From Rhipicephalus microplus (Eukaryota; Arthropoda; Arachnida; Ixodida; Ixodidae), in NCBI RefSeq assembly GCF_043290135.1, contig NC_134700.1, positions 237,554,088 to 237,618,087 of the forward strand: 64,000 bases of DNA, given 5' to 3'. The first letter of the stretch is position 1. Each line of letters begins with the position of its first letter. The position numbers and the translations under genes were made by a program. This document shows, in pieces, positions 22,701 to 34,772 of the stretch. The notes beneath the pieces are model-generated. The model did not search any database and was not told where the DNA came from. It was given only the letters and a program-made list of their open reading frames with translations.

Positions 22701-25700
22701 AGCCTTGTTGATACTGCAAATTTTCGCACCACGATCGAAATTTTCTGCTTCGGCCCGTCGAAAATATTCGGCTTTGCTTAGCTATGTTAGCCGCTCCGTT
22801 TAAATAGCCCTGTATATTTGTCGTTGAACTCGCGGCAAATGGCTGATATTCAATTTCTTTACGCATTCGTATTTCTTTTCTTCAATAAAGAAACTATAAC
22901 CGCGTGCGCCTTCTTCGACAGTCGCATGCGGTACGTAAGTGCCACCAGTATGACAGCTAATGTATTTTGACCGTGCTGACAAAAAAAAAAGCAAAATGAT
23001 GCCAATGGCGAGCGACAAAAGCAATTAAACATTCACAAATTGGTACTGTATAGAGCGTAAAGCTTGTCGGCACCCTGACCCCTACACTGGATTCTAGAAA
23101 AGAAGGTTAACTAAAATAAAATATATCACTTCCAATGCGGCCGAAAACGGTCAGCTTTGCGGAAAGCTTTCGTCCCTGCTTAGTCAATGTAGAAACTCAT
23201 CATTGTCTCGCTTCGGAGTGGTCAGCTATACCGATGTGCTGAGCTGCCGCAAATCTCTTGTTGACCAGCGCTTTATATGGGAGTAACAGTGTAACAGGGG
23301 CAGATTTTAACGCCGCCTGTGCATGAGAGGACGGGGCTTTTTACGAACATTGACACGGTGCACTTCGCAAAGTTATTTTCTCGTCTGTAGTCTCTTACAG
23401 CGGCAAACGCCTTTAGTACTTGCTCTAAGTGTTTGCCGAAGAGCCGAACCTCCCCCTTGAAAAGAATCGGCCTCTCAGAAGCTCAATAAATTTCTTTGAC
23501 TGAAAGATGAGTACGAACCGAAAATAACCGCTCCTATTTATAAAATTGTTTCCAGCATGTCCTTAAAGCTTTTCGGACATACCTATTACGCTCTCCTACT
23601 TGTCGTATGTAACCGTGAGCCCACTTAATTTAAGCCTCTAAAAACAGGCGTCATTACGCAGTTTCCTAAGCCCAAATCTCGTGTTTTTGGGGTCTCGTAT
23701 CCTACGCAACACGAAAGAAGGCGCTTTCGTTTTGCCTACTGGCAGTATATGGGCACAAGAGTACCACAAAAGTATGAAGTATAATGACATTCAAAAAAAA
23801 AAGAACACACACAGCATCTTGACATTCTTCTGGACTGCATCAAAAGTGCTGATGATCCTAGACTGCAGCTCAGGGCTAACCCACTGGTGCTGCACTACAA
23901 GTTCGACGTTTTCAATTGACGCAACAGTTTAACATGCCGGAAAAAGGCTGCCATTTTACGGGGCGTTCCTCGGCACGGCGAGCATTGTTGATCATGTTGT
24001 TTCTAATGAAGCGATATAATCAAACGTCCGATTGTGTCACGTGAAAGCGGCAATCGGCGTACAAATGTCGAAGAAGCGTATTCATCTTTTAAAATAACAA
24101 TATCCGCGTATAATTATCTAGCCGCCAGGCAGGCAGAAAGATAAGCTCCACCAACACCTCTTACATGGCGAAGGCTTCCCTCCCAAGCTCGTTCCCTTCC
24201 ATAAATATAAACCCTCTTTCAGCCTATTCCCTATCCATCCATCCCGCTGTGTCCCGTCTCCCCTTACGATAATTGGGGAGAGCGGGCTCAAACAGCGTGC
24301 CCGTACCTTGCGTTTTGTCCCACACACTTCATGCGGCGGTCTCGCCTCCTGCTGCGTTGTTAACGAGGCGGCATCGCGAAGGTTGTATACTGCTTCCATG
24401 GTTTTCAAAATACATATATATATATAACACACTTGTGCGTTTGCAATGACAAGTGTGCCACACACAACCGTGCGGTTTTTGCTATCTGCAATTTTATTGT
24501 ATCTGTTTCTGTTTCTTCGCTCCTTGTGTACCGCGCAAGAACTCTTGATGTGCATCAAGTGAAAGAATGCAATGTAAAAAAAAAGAAGAAAAAAGAATGC
24601 GAGCGAGAGAGAGAGAAAATAATACAGTTAGGCTACTGTTAACAATGGTGGCACGTTTTTAGATAGGCTGTTTTCACACACATACACACACAGAGATAGG
24701 CGGGCTGTTGAACTTTTTTTTCGCCTCCCTTTGCCCAGCTATGAAGCGCCGTTGGTTTTCACTGCATCGTGGCTGTGGCTGAGTGATTCCATGCACAAAT
24801 GGGAAAAAAAAGAACGTCCGGAATATATCTTTCTGTTTATTTGTTGTTACTGTTGTCACCTCCCTCGTTTCTCTCCGAAGTCTGTACGTGCAGACTCCAT
24901 TACTCCCCTCCCCCCAACCTTCAAGTTGTTGTTCCTCCCTGCAATGGCGCACGTCACCACACTTTTTTTTTTCGCAAAACGCGAGGGCATATAGTGAACT
25001 TTCGGCTCGAGCGCGCTGATGGTTGTGTCTTTCTCACTTATTAACAAGCCCTGTTACATTGCTCCCCCCCCCCCCTCCTAGCAAACAACCCGGAATCAAA
25101 ACCACCACGCCGTCCCCCAACCAGTATTCTCCGGTTGCGTTGCCGTTCCTTGCGCACCTGTTTCACCTTTCCTTCCCTTTGTGTAAGCTTCCTTTCTACC
25201 TCGTTTTGCTGGTCCTTCTAAGAAAAACATATATCTGACGAAGGGCTACAAACTGCTTCATTCCGTCACGGCATTCACGGCAAGGTGTGCGCCTCCGGAC
25301 AGATCACGCTTCGTACATCTGTTCCGTTCTTTCGAGAGCATGTAAACATACGAGCCACTCTTTTTTTTCGGCGAGCCACAAAGCGAGGAATGCGTATGGG
25401 AAGGAAAATGGTTTCGGACCAGCATCGCCCGCCAGACTCGAGATGTTAAGAGTGAGAAACACGCGATGGTTGTGCGCATATACGCGAGCGGTGGGCGATG
25501 TCTACACACCCAAGTAAGGAAAGCAAAAGAGAGACTTACACGTACGTATGCATGTACGTGTACGAAACGACAGCGGCGTTTAATTCTGAACTCCAGACAC
25601 ACAAATTGCTTCCGCACAAAATGTAAGCCACGTTTGTTCTCACACACTCGCGAGCGCGCAGTCAACGTCTCTCTCTCTCTCTCCATGCATAGTTTTGTTT

Positions 25701-28660
25701 TTTTGCAAGAAAACGCGGACGCTTAGACGTAGTGTACAAGAATTTTCATGCCATAGGAACTGAGCAGCTACGATCTAGAGAACGTCGAGGGTCTTTTTTC
25801 CGACTAACACTTAGGATCAAACGACGAGTGCTTGTGCTTCGGTTGTTTTTTGACTTCTCTACGAAACAGGGCGAGAGTGAGCGGGGTATAAGGCCCCCTT
25901 CTCTCTTTCCATCGACCCTTCTTTCCCTCCTTCGTTAAACAACCAGCGGCTCCACAACGTTTCTTCCCGTTGAAATAGTTGCGGCGCTGGCGTTAAAGAG
26001 AAGAAAAAAAAACATGAAAACGTTGTTTTTGTTTGTTTGTTTCTTTTCGGAGATACCGCCATTGTCGTTATTGATAGTGAGAACATACCATCTCTTTTCT
26101 TTCCTTGTTTCTTGATCTATAGCGGATATGTTTGTTTGTTTTTTCGCAGCAGTTCGCCGTTTTCATGCGCAGCTTTATGGTTTCAATGTTGTTGTTGGCC
26201 GTCTCGGCTTATATATAGAGAGAGAAAAAACAATACTGTTACACGGTACATGAAGGGTTTAGAATTCTACTGTACGCAGAGCTCCAAAGAGAAGTTATTA
26301 TTACGAGGTACGTTAACTGCCGTTACACTGCGCCTCTTATGGAAAGCAGCGTGCCAGAAGGTGTTAATACATTAGTTCCTTGTTTGCTTGTCATTTTTGA
26401 GAGGAGGCTTACGATACTTGCAGCTGGCCATAACTGTGAGTGCTATTCGGTCTACCTGTGCGAGGGCGCTCTTTTGGGAAGAGTTGAGGGATGACTTAGG
26501 GCTACGTATACTCTCCACGGTGCACAAATTGCCCGCTCAGACGCGAACCGTTTCAACGAACACGCCGCTAGCCGACAAGCGCTCTCTATGACAAACCTTG
26601 TTTCAAATGGTGCTGTTAAGTGCGTGAGATGCACGTGGGCATATGCATTTGAGTGTTGCATAAGTGGTAGCCGCTCACTGTCCTGTTAGTTTGTTTCTTT
26701 AGCCGCATCGTGAAGTGTTGCAAGTTAGTTTTGACCCATCGCATTTTTACTTATGGTCCAATCAAGCAATATTTGTTACAGAAGACCATTGTTCGTTAAG
26801 GTACGCGTACAGCGCACGTTAACTAGCTCACTGACCACTGATATGCACGTTACCACGCCAACAAGCCCGTCGAGGTTTCCCTTAAGAGTGACGCTGTCGT
26901 GCAATGGCCTGTCTCTCGGTGCAAAGTGAACCAGTGCAAAGCGAACCACTGTTTCCTTTCTGACTTCCTACGGAGGCATTGCAGCAATGTAATGAACGAT
27001 AGTGCGCTTGCTTTAGGCTCCAAATGCAATCCCGGTCGGCAGATCATTACGATGACGTGTCTGTAGTGCTGGTTCGTTGGCTGTTCTCTTTGCCTCGTTA
27101 TAGGAGAAGCGAGGCGTTGGTGTTAACGTTAGACAGGCAACTTCTTCTGAAACGACTCCCCATAATTATAGCGTATAGGAGGAAACCCTCTTTTCTCGCG
27201 TCGCCCAGCGCAGGCCCGCGCATCGTGCCTTGTCCTGCCCTTTTTCCTGCCCACCTCAGAAAAAAAAAATACATTGAGTGTGTGTGAGTGTGTGATGTTC
27301 GAACGTCAGCAGAGGTGCCACTGTAGGCCGCGTTCCCCGAAAGGTCCCTGACACACATGGCGCTACGCAAAATGTCCTTTCTAGTCAAGTGAGTTAGCAA
27401 AGCGTAACTACTCGAACCACCATTTATGAAACGTTGAAGCTGCGATGCTTTTGAATGCTGCTAATGGATACTTATACACAACTGGCTACTATCCTCCGCT
27501 GCCTAGTTACCTTCAGAATATGTCTGTAAAGTGAACTCATTTCTGTAAAGTGACATTTAGCGTAGCTCGTGTAATTCGGAGGGGCTTAAATTCCTTGCGA
27601 GAGTGTTTATGTTTCAGAGAACCTTGTTTGCCACGCACCCGAACCAGGGCGCTGTGGGATGTTTTGTGCCTGCACGTTGAATAGTTGTGAACAAGGCCAG
27701 TGCGTGCCATGCTGCAATGATATTGTATCCTCAAGAGGAATTGTTTCGGAACACTCTCTTGTTCAGCATTACGTTTCGCATCGGCCATTGGTGCTGATAG
27801 GAAACCTTTGAGCGAGTACCAAGCGAACGCATGCGCACAGGCAGACCGAATGATCCGCTGTATAGGCTACAAAAGGCCAGAATTAACTAACACAAAGCAG
27901 AACCTTCGTGTTCACGGCGAAACCAAAAAACAATAATAGTTAACAATAATAGCAGTAAACAGACAATTGATCTCGACTGTAGGGATGAACGAATTGTCGT
28001 TTCGTGTCTATAGTTTCGTTTTTGTCCACGATTAGATCTTGTTTGACGTATGACTGAGGTGTCGGGTAGCGTCGACTGCTGTGAACGTGCTGCAGATCAG
28101 TTGTTCGCCACGAAGACTAGAGAGACTAAAAAAGGTGAGCGATCACCCGTTTAAACAAAGGAACGAAGAAGAATAAATCAGTTACGAGTCGACTAAAACA
28201 TACACGAAATTTTGTTCAAGGGGCTGTTATTTCCTGTAACTGTATGGCCCGCTGGATAACACTCTTTCGGCTTCGGTTATCTTCGATAGTTGTAATGATC
28301 GAGACCACTCCCAGTGGGCGAAGAGTACAAGTCCAAACTGAGGGTGACCTGCCATGGCGCACGGTCGAGAAAAATAAATACCTCAAGAATGCATCTGTTC
28401 CTTCCCTTCCTCTGACCTCCTCTCAGCATGTTTTTCTTCCCCTTTGTAAAGCCCGTTTCATTTTCCCGTTTTTATTTACGAGCGATACAGCAGAGAAAAG
28501 CAAAAAATTAAGACCGTTACCTCTCTGGATATAAGGACGGGGAAAGAAAGCAACACTCACTTAAGCCTTTTAAGCTTGTACTTACTTTGTAAGATGTTTT
28601 CAACTTCACAATTTGTACCACATTTCCTGTAAATACATCATTGAATAAATTTTTAATAAT
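19755..28660. other. Probable long Vgsc 3' UTR and downstream sequence
   Basis: No gene was recognised on either strand over 8.9 kb. The first 2.5 kb contain low-complexity tracts (GCC/CCG run near 20330-20365, AT run near 20101-20150, purine-rich tracts) and no transposon that I can identify, consistent with a long neuronal 3' UTR. Possible polyadenylation signals AATAAA occur at 22332, 22884, 23485 and 28643; I cannot choose among them. A C run at 25062-25076 and GA/CT microsatellites near 25670 are present. The open frames here (such as the 164-codon minus frame at 21818-22312) overlap one another on both strands and show no family signature. Confidence 0.5.
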
Positions 28661-29759
28661 TTATCACAACAGAACTCTACTTGTTATTCAGTTGTGCACT
28701 TTCGATAACTCGGCGACGTTATGCGGACAACCGAAGTCCCTGGCGAAGCGAATCGTGTTGCTGACAAGTGCCACGTCCCGTCAAGTGGATCGGCATACGC
28801 ACCTGCAACACAAACAAGGTCTACCGTCCAAACGCTGGGTCAGCGAAAGAGTCCGGTATGCCCTGCAACAAGAGCTAAAGATCTTTGCAGCCATACATGC
28901 CTGAAGCAACACGACTGAAACAAAAAGCAAGACAGAGATTTGGCACGCGGCTCTCATCTTGGCAGTTCGTACATTTCACTCATCAGTTCTGTGGCCATAT
29001 TTTACATCAGATTTGTTATTTACAGCTGATCTTGAACCTTCCGAGTTGACGTTCGCAGCATGGCGAAGCGAGCATACGCGCCAGTAATTGGGCAGGCACC
29101 ACTACTCATGTCAGGTTTCCTAAAAATGAAGACGCTGTATATATAGCCTAGCGGGTCCTCAATAGCTCCTACCACAGTGAAACCATTCACAGCATAGAAG
29201 TGTGGTGGGAAATGAAGCTGAGTGTGAGGGTAGGTAAGAAGAAATGTAGTAGAGAAGTAGCACAGCATAGGCATGTATATAGTGTAACAAGGCGGTGGGA
29301 AATGGAAGTGGGTTTAAAGTGGATTTAGGAAGAGATATGTTAGGATGAGGTGGGAAAAGAGGAGGGGTGGGAGCAAATCATAACTTAGTCATGTGTAGCA
29401 TATATAGCAAGTAGTGGGAAAGGAGAGTGAGGGTGAATTATGGAAGAATTAGGAGTGGGAGAGAGAAAGGACAACATAGTACAGCGGATACAAAATTTGA
29501 AGACGTGCTTGTGGCCAAACGGAGAGGAGGAGGGCGCGGTCACAGATGAATGGGTGCAAAGTAGCCACCGCAAAGTAGCCTTGGTGGGTACTTGCACCAA
29601 GCTGGCTCTTCTACGACCCCATCTGGTGACGCCAATTTCGGGTTGGTGCCATGGCTCTGTGGCCACAGTGAACCTCCATTATGGCGCGTAAAGTAGCTGT
29701 TTCATTATTTGCACATAATATACAGAGTACGCCAAACGACTACCTTTGTTCTAAGCTTT

Positions 29760-30090
29760 TATGACGTGTCAGCCGGCGCATGTGCTTCCCGCGCCAGCTG
29801 CCTGGTGCTCATCGATGCCCCTCAGCTCAACGCCTGCCGCGCCAACCAAGACGGAGTGACGCACCCTGCCGTCAAAGCCGTCGCCGTCGAAGCTCCCTGC
29901 GCCGGGCAAGAGCGTCAAGCAAAACTCGCAGCGGCAGCGCAGGCGCGGCGCCAGATGGCTCGCGCTGCTCCGCGCGCGCCGCCACTCACTCGCTTAGTCG
30001 TTCCCGCTGTCCAGCGCGTCAGACACTCTTTCCACCCGCTGACCACCCGACCACCTTCATGCAAGACAACAGCGAGACCAGGCGCATAGT
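29760..30090. other. CpG-rich block of unknown role
   Basis: About 330 bp of strongly CpG-rich sequence in otherwise AT-rich surroundings, preceded by ttgcacataatatacagagt, a TATA-like context. Two plus frames stay open across it, but the readings are Ala/Arg/Pro-rich and resemble nothing I know. It could be a promoter, part of a retroelement, or an unrecognised 5' exon. Confidence 0.35.
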
Positions 30091-31129
30091 CGTTAGCGTC
30101 CCATTTCTAAGGAGCTTCGCTCATCGCTTGTATTCGTACATGGAACTGCCAGTTTTTTCAGCTGCTTTTCTCTGTTATATTTAGGCCCGCAAGGCTATCT
30201 CAAACAACAAAAACTCACTTTTGTTATGTTCCGGGAACATCGAACAGTTTAGCGACAATGCGATATTTTTTTATGTGCTTCCTTGGTCTCATTGCAAACT
30301 TAATCTGTGATGTTAACTCTCGAAATAATCATCCACGTGAGTAGAAAGTAGTTCCACTCGTCAGCCCATCCGTCATCTTTTCTATACAGACTGGCGTGAC
30401 AGTGGCAATAGAACCACTTCCGCTTCTCTACCTCTCAGCGCTCTTGTAGTTGTCTTTGTTGAACGCGCCCCCAGAAGCACCAACTGACTTTGCGTGGCTT
30501 CTCTTGAAGCAAACCAAGTAAATGAATCCTGTACTTACTAACAAACTCATGTCTGGAGCTATGAAGGTACGACCAATGTCAACGAGGTCCCTTGCACCAC
30601 GCAACAACAAAGCATATTTGGTTAGTAACGGCGTAACGTCAGAGCACGGTGATAGTCTGCTTGGATTTCCCATCACTCAACTTTCTCCCATTTATGTGGG
30701 CGCGTCGGCACGCGTTAGATTTACGACTACACATAAGAACTTGGAGGACGCTTAAGCGTAATGAGACCGCCTTCACCAACTTATCATTCGCTTCTTGGCG
30801 GACACATCAACCATGCCGCGTTGAAGGAAACCTACACAAGTGTGTATAACTTTGTTCGTTTGAAACTCTTCTCGGATGCTGCAAGTACATTTACGAAGAG
30901 CGCATTACACCATAACTTAATATTCTGCGGAGTAGCATGGTGTACACCTATAGGCATCAGTGAAACCTTACGCGCATCAACTCAGTTGGTTCGTGCAGTG
31001 GCTGACGATGATGCTGTCGATGAATTGTACCTCAGCCTCTTGTAATGACTTGGCTCGGTAGCTTTTAACCACCCACTCAGTGCTCAATTCAGATGGCTAA
31101 AATGGTACGATGTGCACCTCGCAATGAGT

Positions 31130-31775
31130 GACGCCGCGGGGTTTTAGCGCGATAGCTTTGAAGAGCTCGTTTCGCAAAAATGTCAGAGTCGGCGTCATTG
31201 GTTGTGCGCGAAAAATCATCAACTTATGCGTGACCGAAAAATCTAGAACGATGCAAATAAAATAAATGATAAAAAAATTCCCGGATCAGACTGGGGACTG
31301 AACGTGGGTCCTTTGGGCACGAGTGGGTATCGAACTCGGGTCATTTGCGTGGCAAGCGGATGTTCTACAACACAGTTACGCGTCTGCTCGTAAATTCAGT
31401 GAAACGAACTTCCTCTGCTTCAAAATGCAGTGGAAGTATACCTTTCATGCTTTAAAACCACACGGATTCTGTATACATGCTTCACAATGCAACATGAACT
31501 ATTGCAGTAATAATACGCGGTACAAGCGCTCATTGCCAGCGGGCGTCAGAACACATGATTATCAGAATGGCTCCGTGGTTTAAAACTGGTCACCCATACT
31601 ACAAAAGGCAGACACGCTACTGCACATATTCCCTTAAGTCAACGTATAGTGGGCGCATAGCAAGTTCGAAAAGGTTTCGTGCACTAAGTGTCTGAAGTAC
31701 GCACATAAGAACAGGATATCGCTGTCGCGTTCAACTCCCAAAGGCGAATGTTTTAGGGTCCCCTAATTTTTGTTT
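31130..31775. repeat. Dispersed repeat, copy B, with tRNA-like segment on the minus strand
   Basis: It shares ordered blocks with 11590-12270 (cattggttgtg, gtgaccgaaaaatc near 31197-31243; gtcgcgttcaactc and agggtcccc near 31722-31765). It also contains, on the minus strand, tgttgtagaacatccgc and gagttcgatacccac, a tRNA-like A/B-box pair at 31320-31375 that resembles the repeat at 14740-15040. Boundaries are uncertain. Confidence 0.6.
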
Positions 31776-32659
31776 TTGTCTTTTATGAACGGTACTGGAA
31801 ATGCCGTCAACTTTTTATTTAAAATTTTCGCAGGTGACTGTGTCATCTGAGAAAAAATGATTGCGTCATCTGCCTCCTTTTCCACTTAACCCCAGCTCAT
31901 TAATTAGTGTAAGTCACTGCCATACGGCAAGACATAGAGGATTGAGCTAATGTGGAGCGTTTGTAGGAAGTGCCCTTGCAGTTATGTCTCGACCTGCAAG
32001 GCCAACTGGAGCAATGAGCGGAAGACTTAGCGAAAGTACAACATTTCACCCCATTCTCTCTATTTCGCCTTCTCTCACTTTCATTTCCAGATAAACAGGA
32101 TGAAACTCCCGCCATGTTTGAATGGGTTTGTTCACATACATACGGGCTTCTATGGCATCATGAAAGCGGGTACAGGAACTACACTCCAGTGGTCAAGCGA
32201 GTCGACATCCACCGAGCGCGAAAAAAGGTATGCGAGTGGTCCGTCCCAATTGTACGCCCCATGAACTATGTAGCGTCGACTGGTATAATTTAAACAAAAT
32301 CGAAATGACACTCAAGCCGATTGGCAAAATGAAACTGAGCGACCGACGAAATGACAACGCCCGTCTTGTTACATTGAGAGACGCCACATTTTCTTCGGAG
32401 TCTCATGGGGTGCGTAGGCCACCACTAAAACTGACTAAGTGATAACACCGATAAACTGGAAGGAATCGACGGAGGCGCTGGTTTACATTGACCATGTGGC
32501 CAACGCAAGCACACGGGTAATGACGCGGACCTTCCGCGCTGCATAAGCCCCTGGAATCGAGAAGCTCCGAAAAAGGTTCCGGTTGCATGCAACCGATGAA
32601 AACGAAGTAACGTCAAAGTTAACGCTAATAGATAACTCTTATTTTTACTCATTGATTTT

Positions 32660-33385
32660 TAATTCAAGATACTGTTAATATAATATGAGATCTAAACAGG
32701 GAAAAGGGGTTCCAGCAGTTAGAACAATAAGGAAAAGAATTCAATTACAAATGTTCACAAAGTAACATAAAATGACGACTTGAAACAGTGACACATAGAA
32801 ACAGGAGAAGATTACAGCATGTTCTACGAGAACGTGTATAATGACAACATTAATGTAAACGTAAATTAAATATAGGTTATACAGTGCACAAGATGTTCAA
32901 ATAGAAACGGAATGAATAAAATAGTTATCATTACAAATAAATGAGTTATTAGCGTAGCTTTCCCATGCTGTGTTAATAATAAAGCTGCGTCAATTATGGC
33001 TGTAAACTTGTCTAGCGAGTTAGTGTTAGCAGTTGAGGAAGGGTTGGGGTTCATTACAGTCTCTTATCTCTGTCGCAGATTAAGAGTATTTATAGCAGTT
33101 AGGCTGCTACGTATATTCCCCGAGCCTTAAGGCGTTAAGGGGTGTTTGTTACGAGTACGTTTTGCTGTGGTTATCGAAATATATGTATTAGTGTCAATAT
33201 TTAACTTGTTTTGTAGGAGGTGATGCGTAAACTTCGATGGTGCTACTTCGGCTCTATTTTCTATCATAAGGAGGCCAGACCTGTCTATGATAATGCGGTA
33301 GGTGAGTCTTAAATTATATATTTGTTAAATACCAATCTGATGGCCTTTCTTTCGAACTTGCAAATAAAGAGGGAAAATAAACAAA
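32660..33385 (-). mobile_element. CR1-like LINE 3' fragment, minus strand
   Basis: The minus strand near 33380 reads KFERKAIRLVFNKYI, then further on LLQNKLNIDTNTYI and TAKRTRNKHPLTP. These match in order the C-terminal part of the LINE at 34860-37853 (QKKAVRFIFNSF, HYKLDVSNIISF, YATRQRHQLTITP). Frames shift and stops interrupt it, so it is a decayed, 5'-truncated copy. The remaining 400 bp toward 32660 would be 3' UTR of the element; that limit is a guess. Confidence 0.55.
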
Positions 33386-33399
33386 CTGTCTTTTTTGCT

Positions 33400-33912
33400 T
33401 TTCTTTTCTAAGAGAAAGGAAGGAAGAAAGAAGCGGAAGGATAGGGAGATTAGCCAGTTCCTAGACTTTATGGCTAACCGGTCCGGAGAATTGGTAAGGG
33501 GAGTAAAATATGATATAAAGGATATGTCGCAAAAAGGGGGAGGGGAGGAAGGGACAGCAAAATAAGTAACATAAAGAGAATACTACACTGCTCTTAAAGT
33601 CACTTGGGCACGAAAAACGTAATAATGCTTTCAAAGCCTTCTGGACTGAAGACAGACTCGGTCAGTGTCCCAGAATCCTTTGTTCCGACGAAGGGCGATT
33701 ATCTAGTCTATCTAGTGCATCAGAAAGTTCTTGTCTTGGCACACTGAAGCGGCTATACAAGAAAATGGGCAATAGTTTCTTCGCAGCTGCAGTTGTATAT
33801 AGTTGCTGGCCATTCCAACAAGAAATGAGTATGCATTTGTGTCACAGCTGAGGAGACTCTTCAGTGCCTCCTGTGGCTTGGCGTGGCCTTTTTTGTCTAT
33901 AGACTTGCACAT
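33400..33912 (-). mobile_element. Possible 3' end of a second LINE type, minus strand
   Basis: The minus strand contains ggctaatctccct, which also occurs on the minus strand in the antisense LINE end at 41227-41818 at a comparable place before the tail. Upstream on the minus strand there is an open stretch ending KNFLMH and a reading DRLDNRPSSEQRILG that resembles C-terminal LINE sequence, but frames are broken. A purine-rich ggaaggaagaaag tail region lies at the 3' side. Support is limited. Confidence 0.35.
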
Positions 33913-34200
33913 GTGTGCAGTGCTGTACGCATGCTAGTTAAACACACCCCAATGTAAACAGTTCTAGCTAGGTAGACATGAAGCATGTGTTTAACTACAA
34001 TAATAAATAACAGCACTAATCAGCAGCCGTAAATGGTACTGAACATCACTGTCATCATATCCCTAAAAATCGACACATACTAATTGTAAACCTAATAGGT
34101 ACGTCAGCACGCTTACATATAATTCTTTTTTACAATTTTCACTTGGTGCTGCCTGTCTCTTTTTTAAGCTAAAATATCGTCAGAAATAGGGTAGCACGGC

Positions 34201-34643
34201 CATCATGTAATACGAAAACGTGTGTACACACTTAAAGTTGTTTATTTTTATCTACCGCAGAGCCATAAAGTTCACATACTGCCTCACACTTTGTGCGAAT
34301 GTTCATCCCTCTGTCGGTTCATGGGTCCTGCCGCATGTCGGCTGCGGGGTTCAGCGATTTCAGCGCCCCTCGGGTACTGGGTGCCGGAATCCTTTCAGTT
34401 CAATGTTCGGCGTCCCATTTCGACCGGTGAAACGAGCCAGCAAACGTCCCAGTTGGCGCGGCACAGCGAAGCGCAGTTCCTGACAGCCCGCGGGAGCTAA
34501 GCTATCGACACCACCCGCACGCACCCCACCCCTGCGACCCTCGCACACTGAGCTGGCTCCATGTCACCCTCCATCGTGCGTCGCGGCAAATCCGCTCATC
34601 TGCGTACGCGTGACGGTAGACGCCGAAAACGAAAACCCCGGCG
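34201..34643 (+). other. Upstream region and probable 5' UTR of the lipocalin gene
   Basis: From about 34260 the sequence becomes G+C-rich and runs without interruption into the lipocalin start codon. A possible acceptor (ctaccgcag at about 34251-34259) could mark a 5' UTR exon. No TATA box or initiator can be assigned with confidence. Small open frames here have no recognisable product. Confidence 0.4.
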
Positions 34644-34772
34644 ATGATGTCGAAGTCGTTGTCGCTGTTCATGATAGCTCTGATCACGGCGACATGTCCT
34701 CTATCGGCCCAGGTGATCGACATCGGCAGTTGTCCGGCGGTCAAGGTGCAGGAGAGGCTGGATCCGAACAAG
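34644..34772 (+). CDS. Lipocalin exon 1: signal peptide and N-terminal strand
   Basis: 43 codons ending RLDPNK before the donor gttaga. Residues 5-22 (SLSLFMIALITATCPLSA) form the signal peptide. GSCPAVKVQERLDPNK corresponds to the GKCPNPPVQENFDVNK-type start of ApoD. Phase 0 exit joins to FSGKWFEIE. Confidence 0.93.

Larger units (their letters stand above)
28661..34200. other. Intergenic region between Vgsc and the lipocalin gene
   Basis: It holds a purine-rich tract (about 29210-29480), a CpG-rich block (29760-30090), a dispersed repeat (31130-31775) and two minus-strand LINE fragments (32660-33385 and 33400-33912). The rest is unassigned. No gene of either strand was recognised. Confidence 0.6.

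Noticed and set aside
29020..29274. Possible PIF/Harbinger transposase fragment on the minus strand (GFTVVGAIEDP reading)
   Set aside because: Only a short stretch resembles the VVGAIDGT motif and the rest does not follow the family; too weak to list.
29709..30184. Two overlapping plus-strand frames of 126 and 134 codons in the CpG-rich block
   Set aside because: Ala/Arg/Pro-rich readings in both frames reflect base composition; no family or splice evidence.
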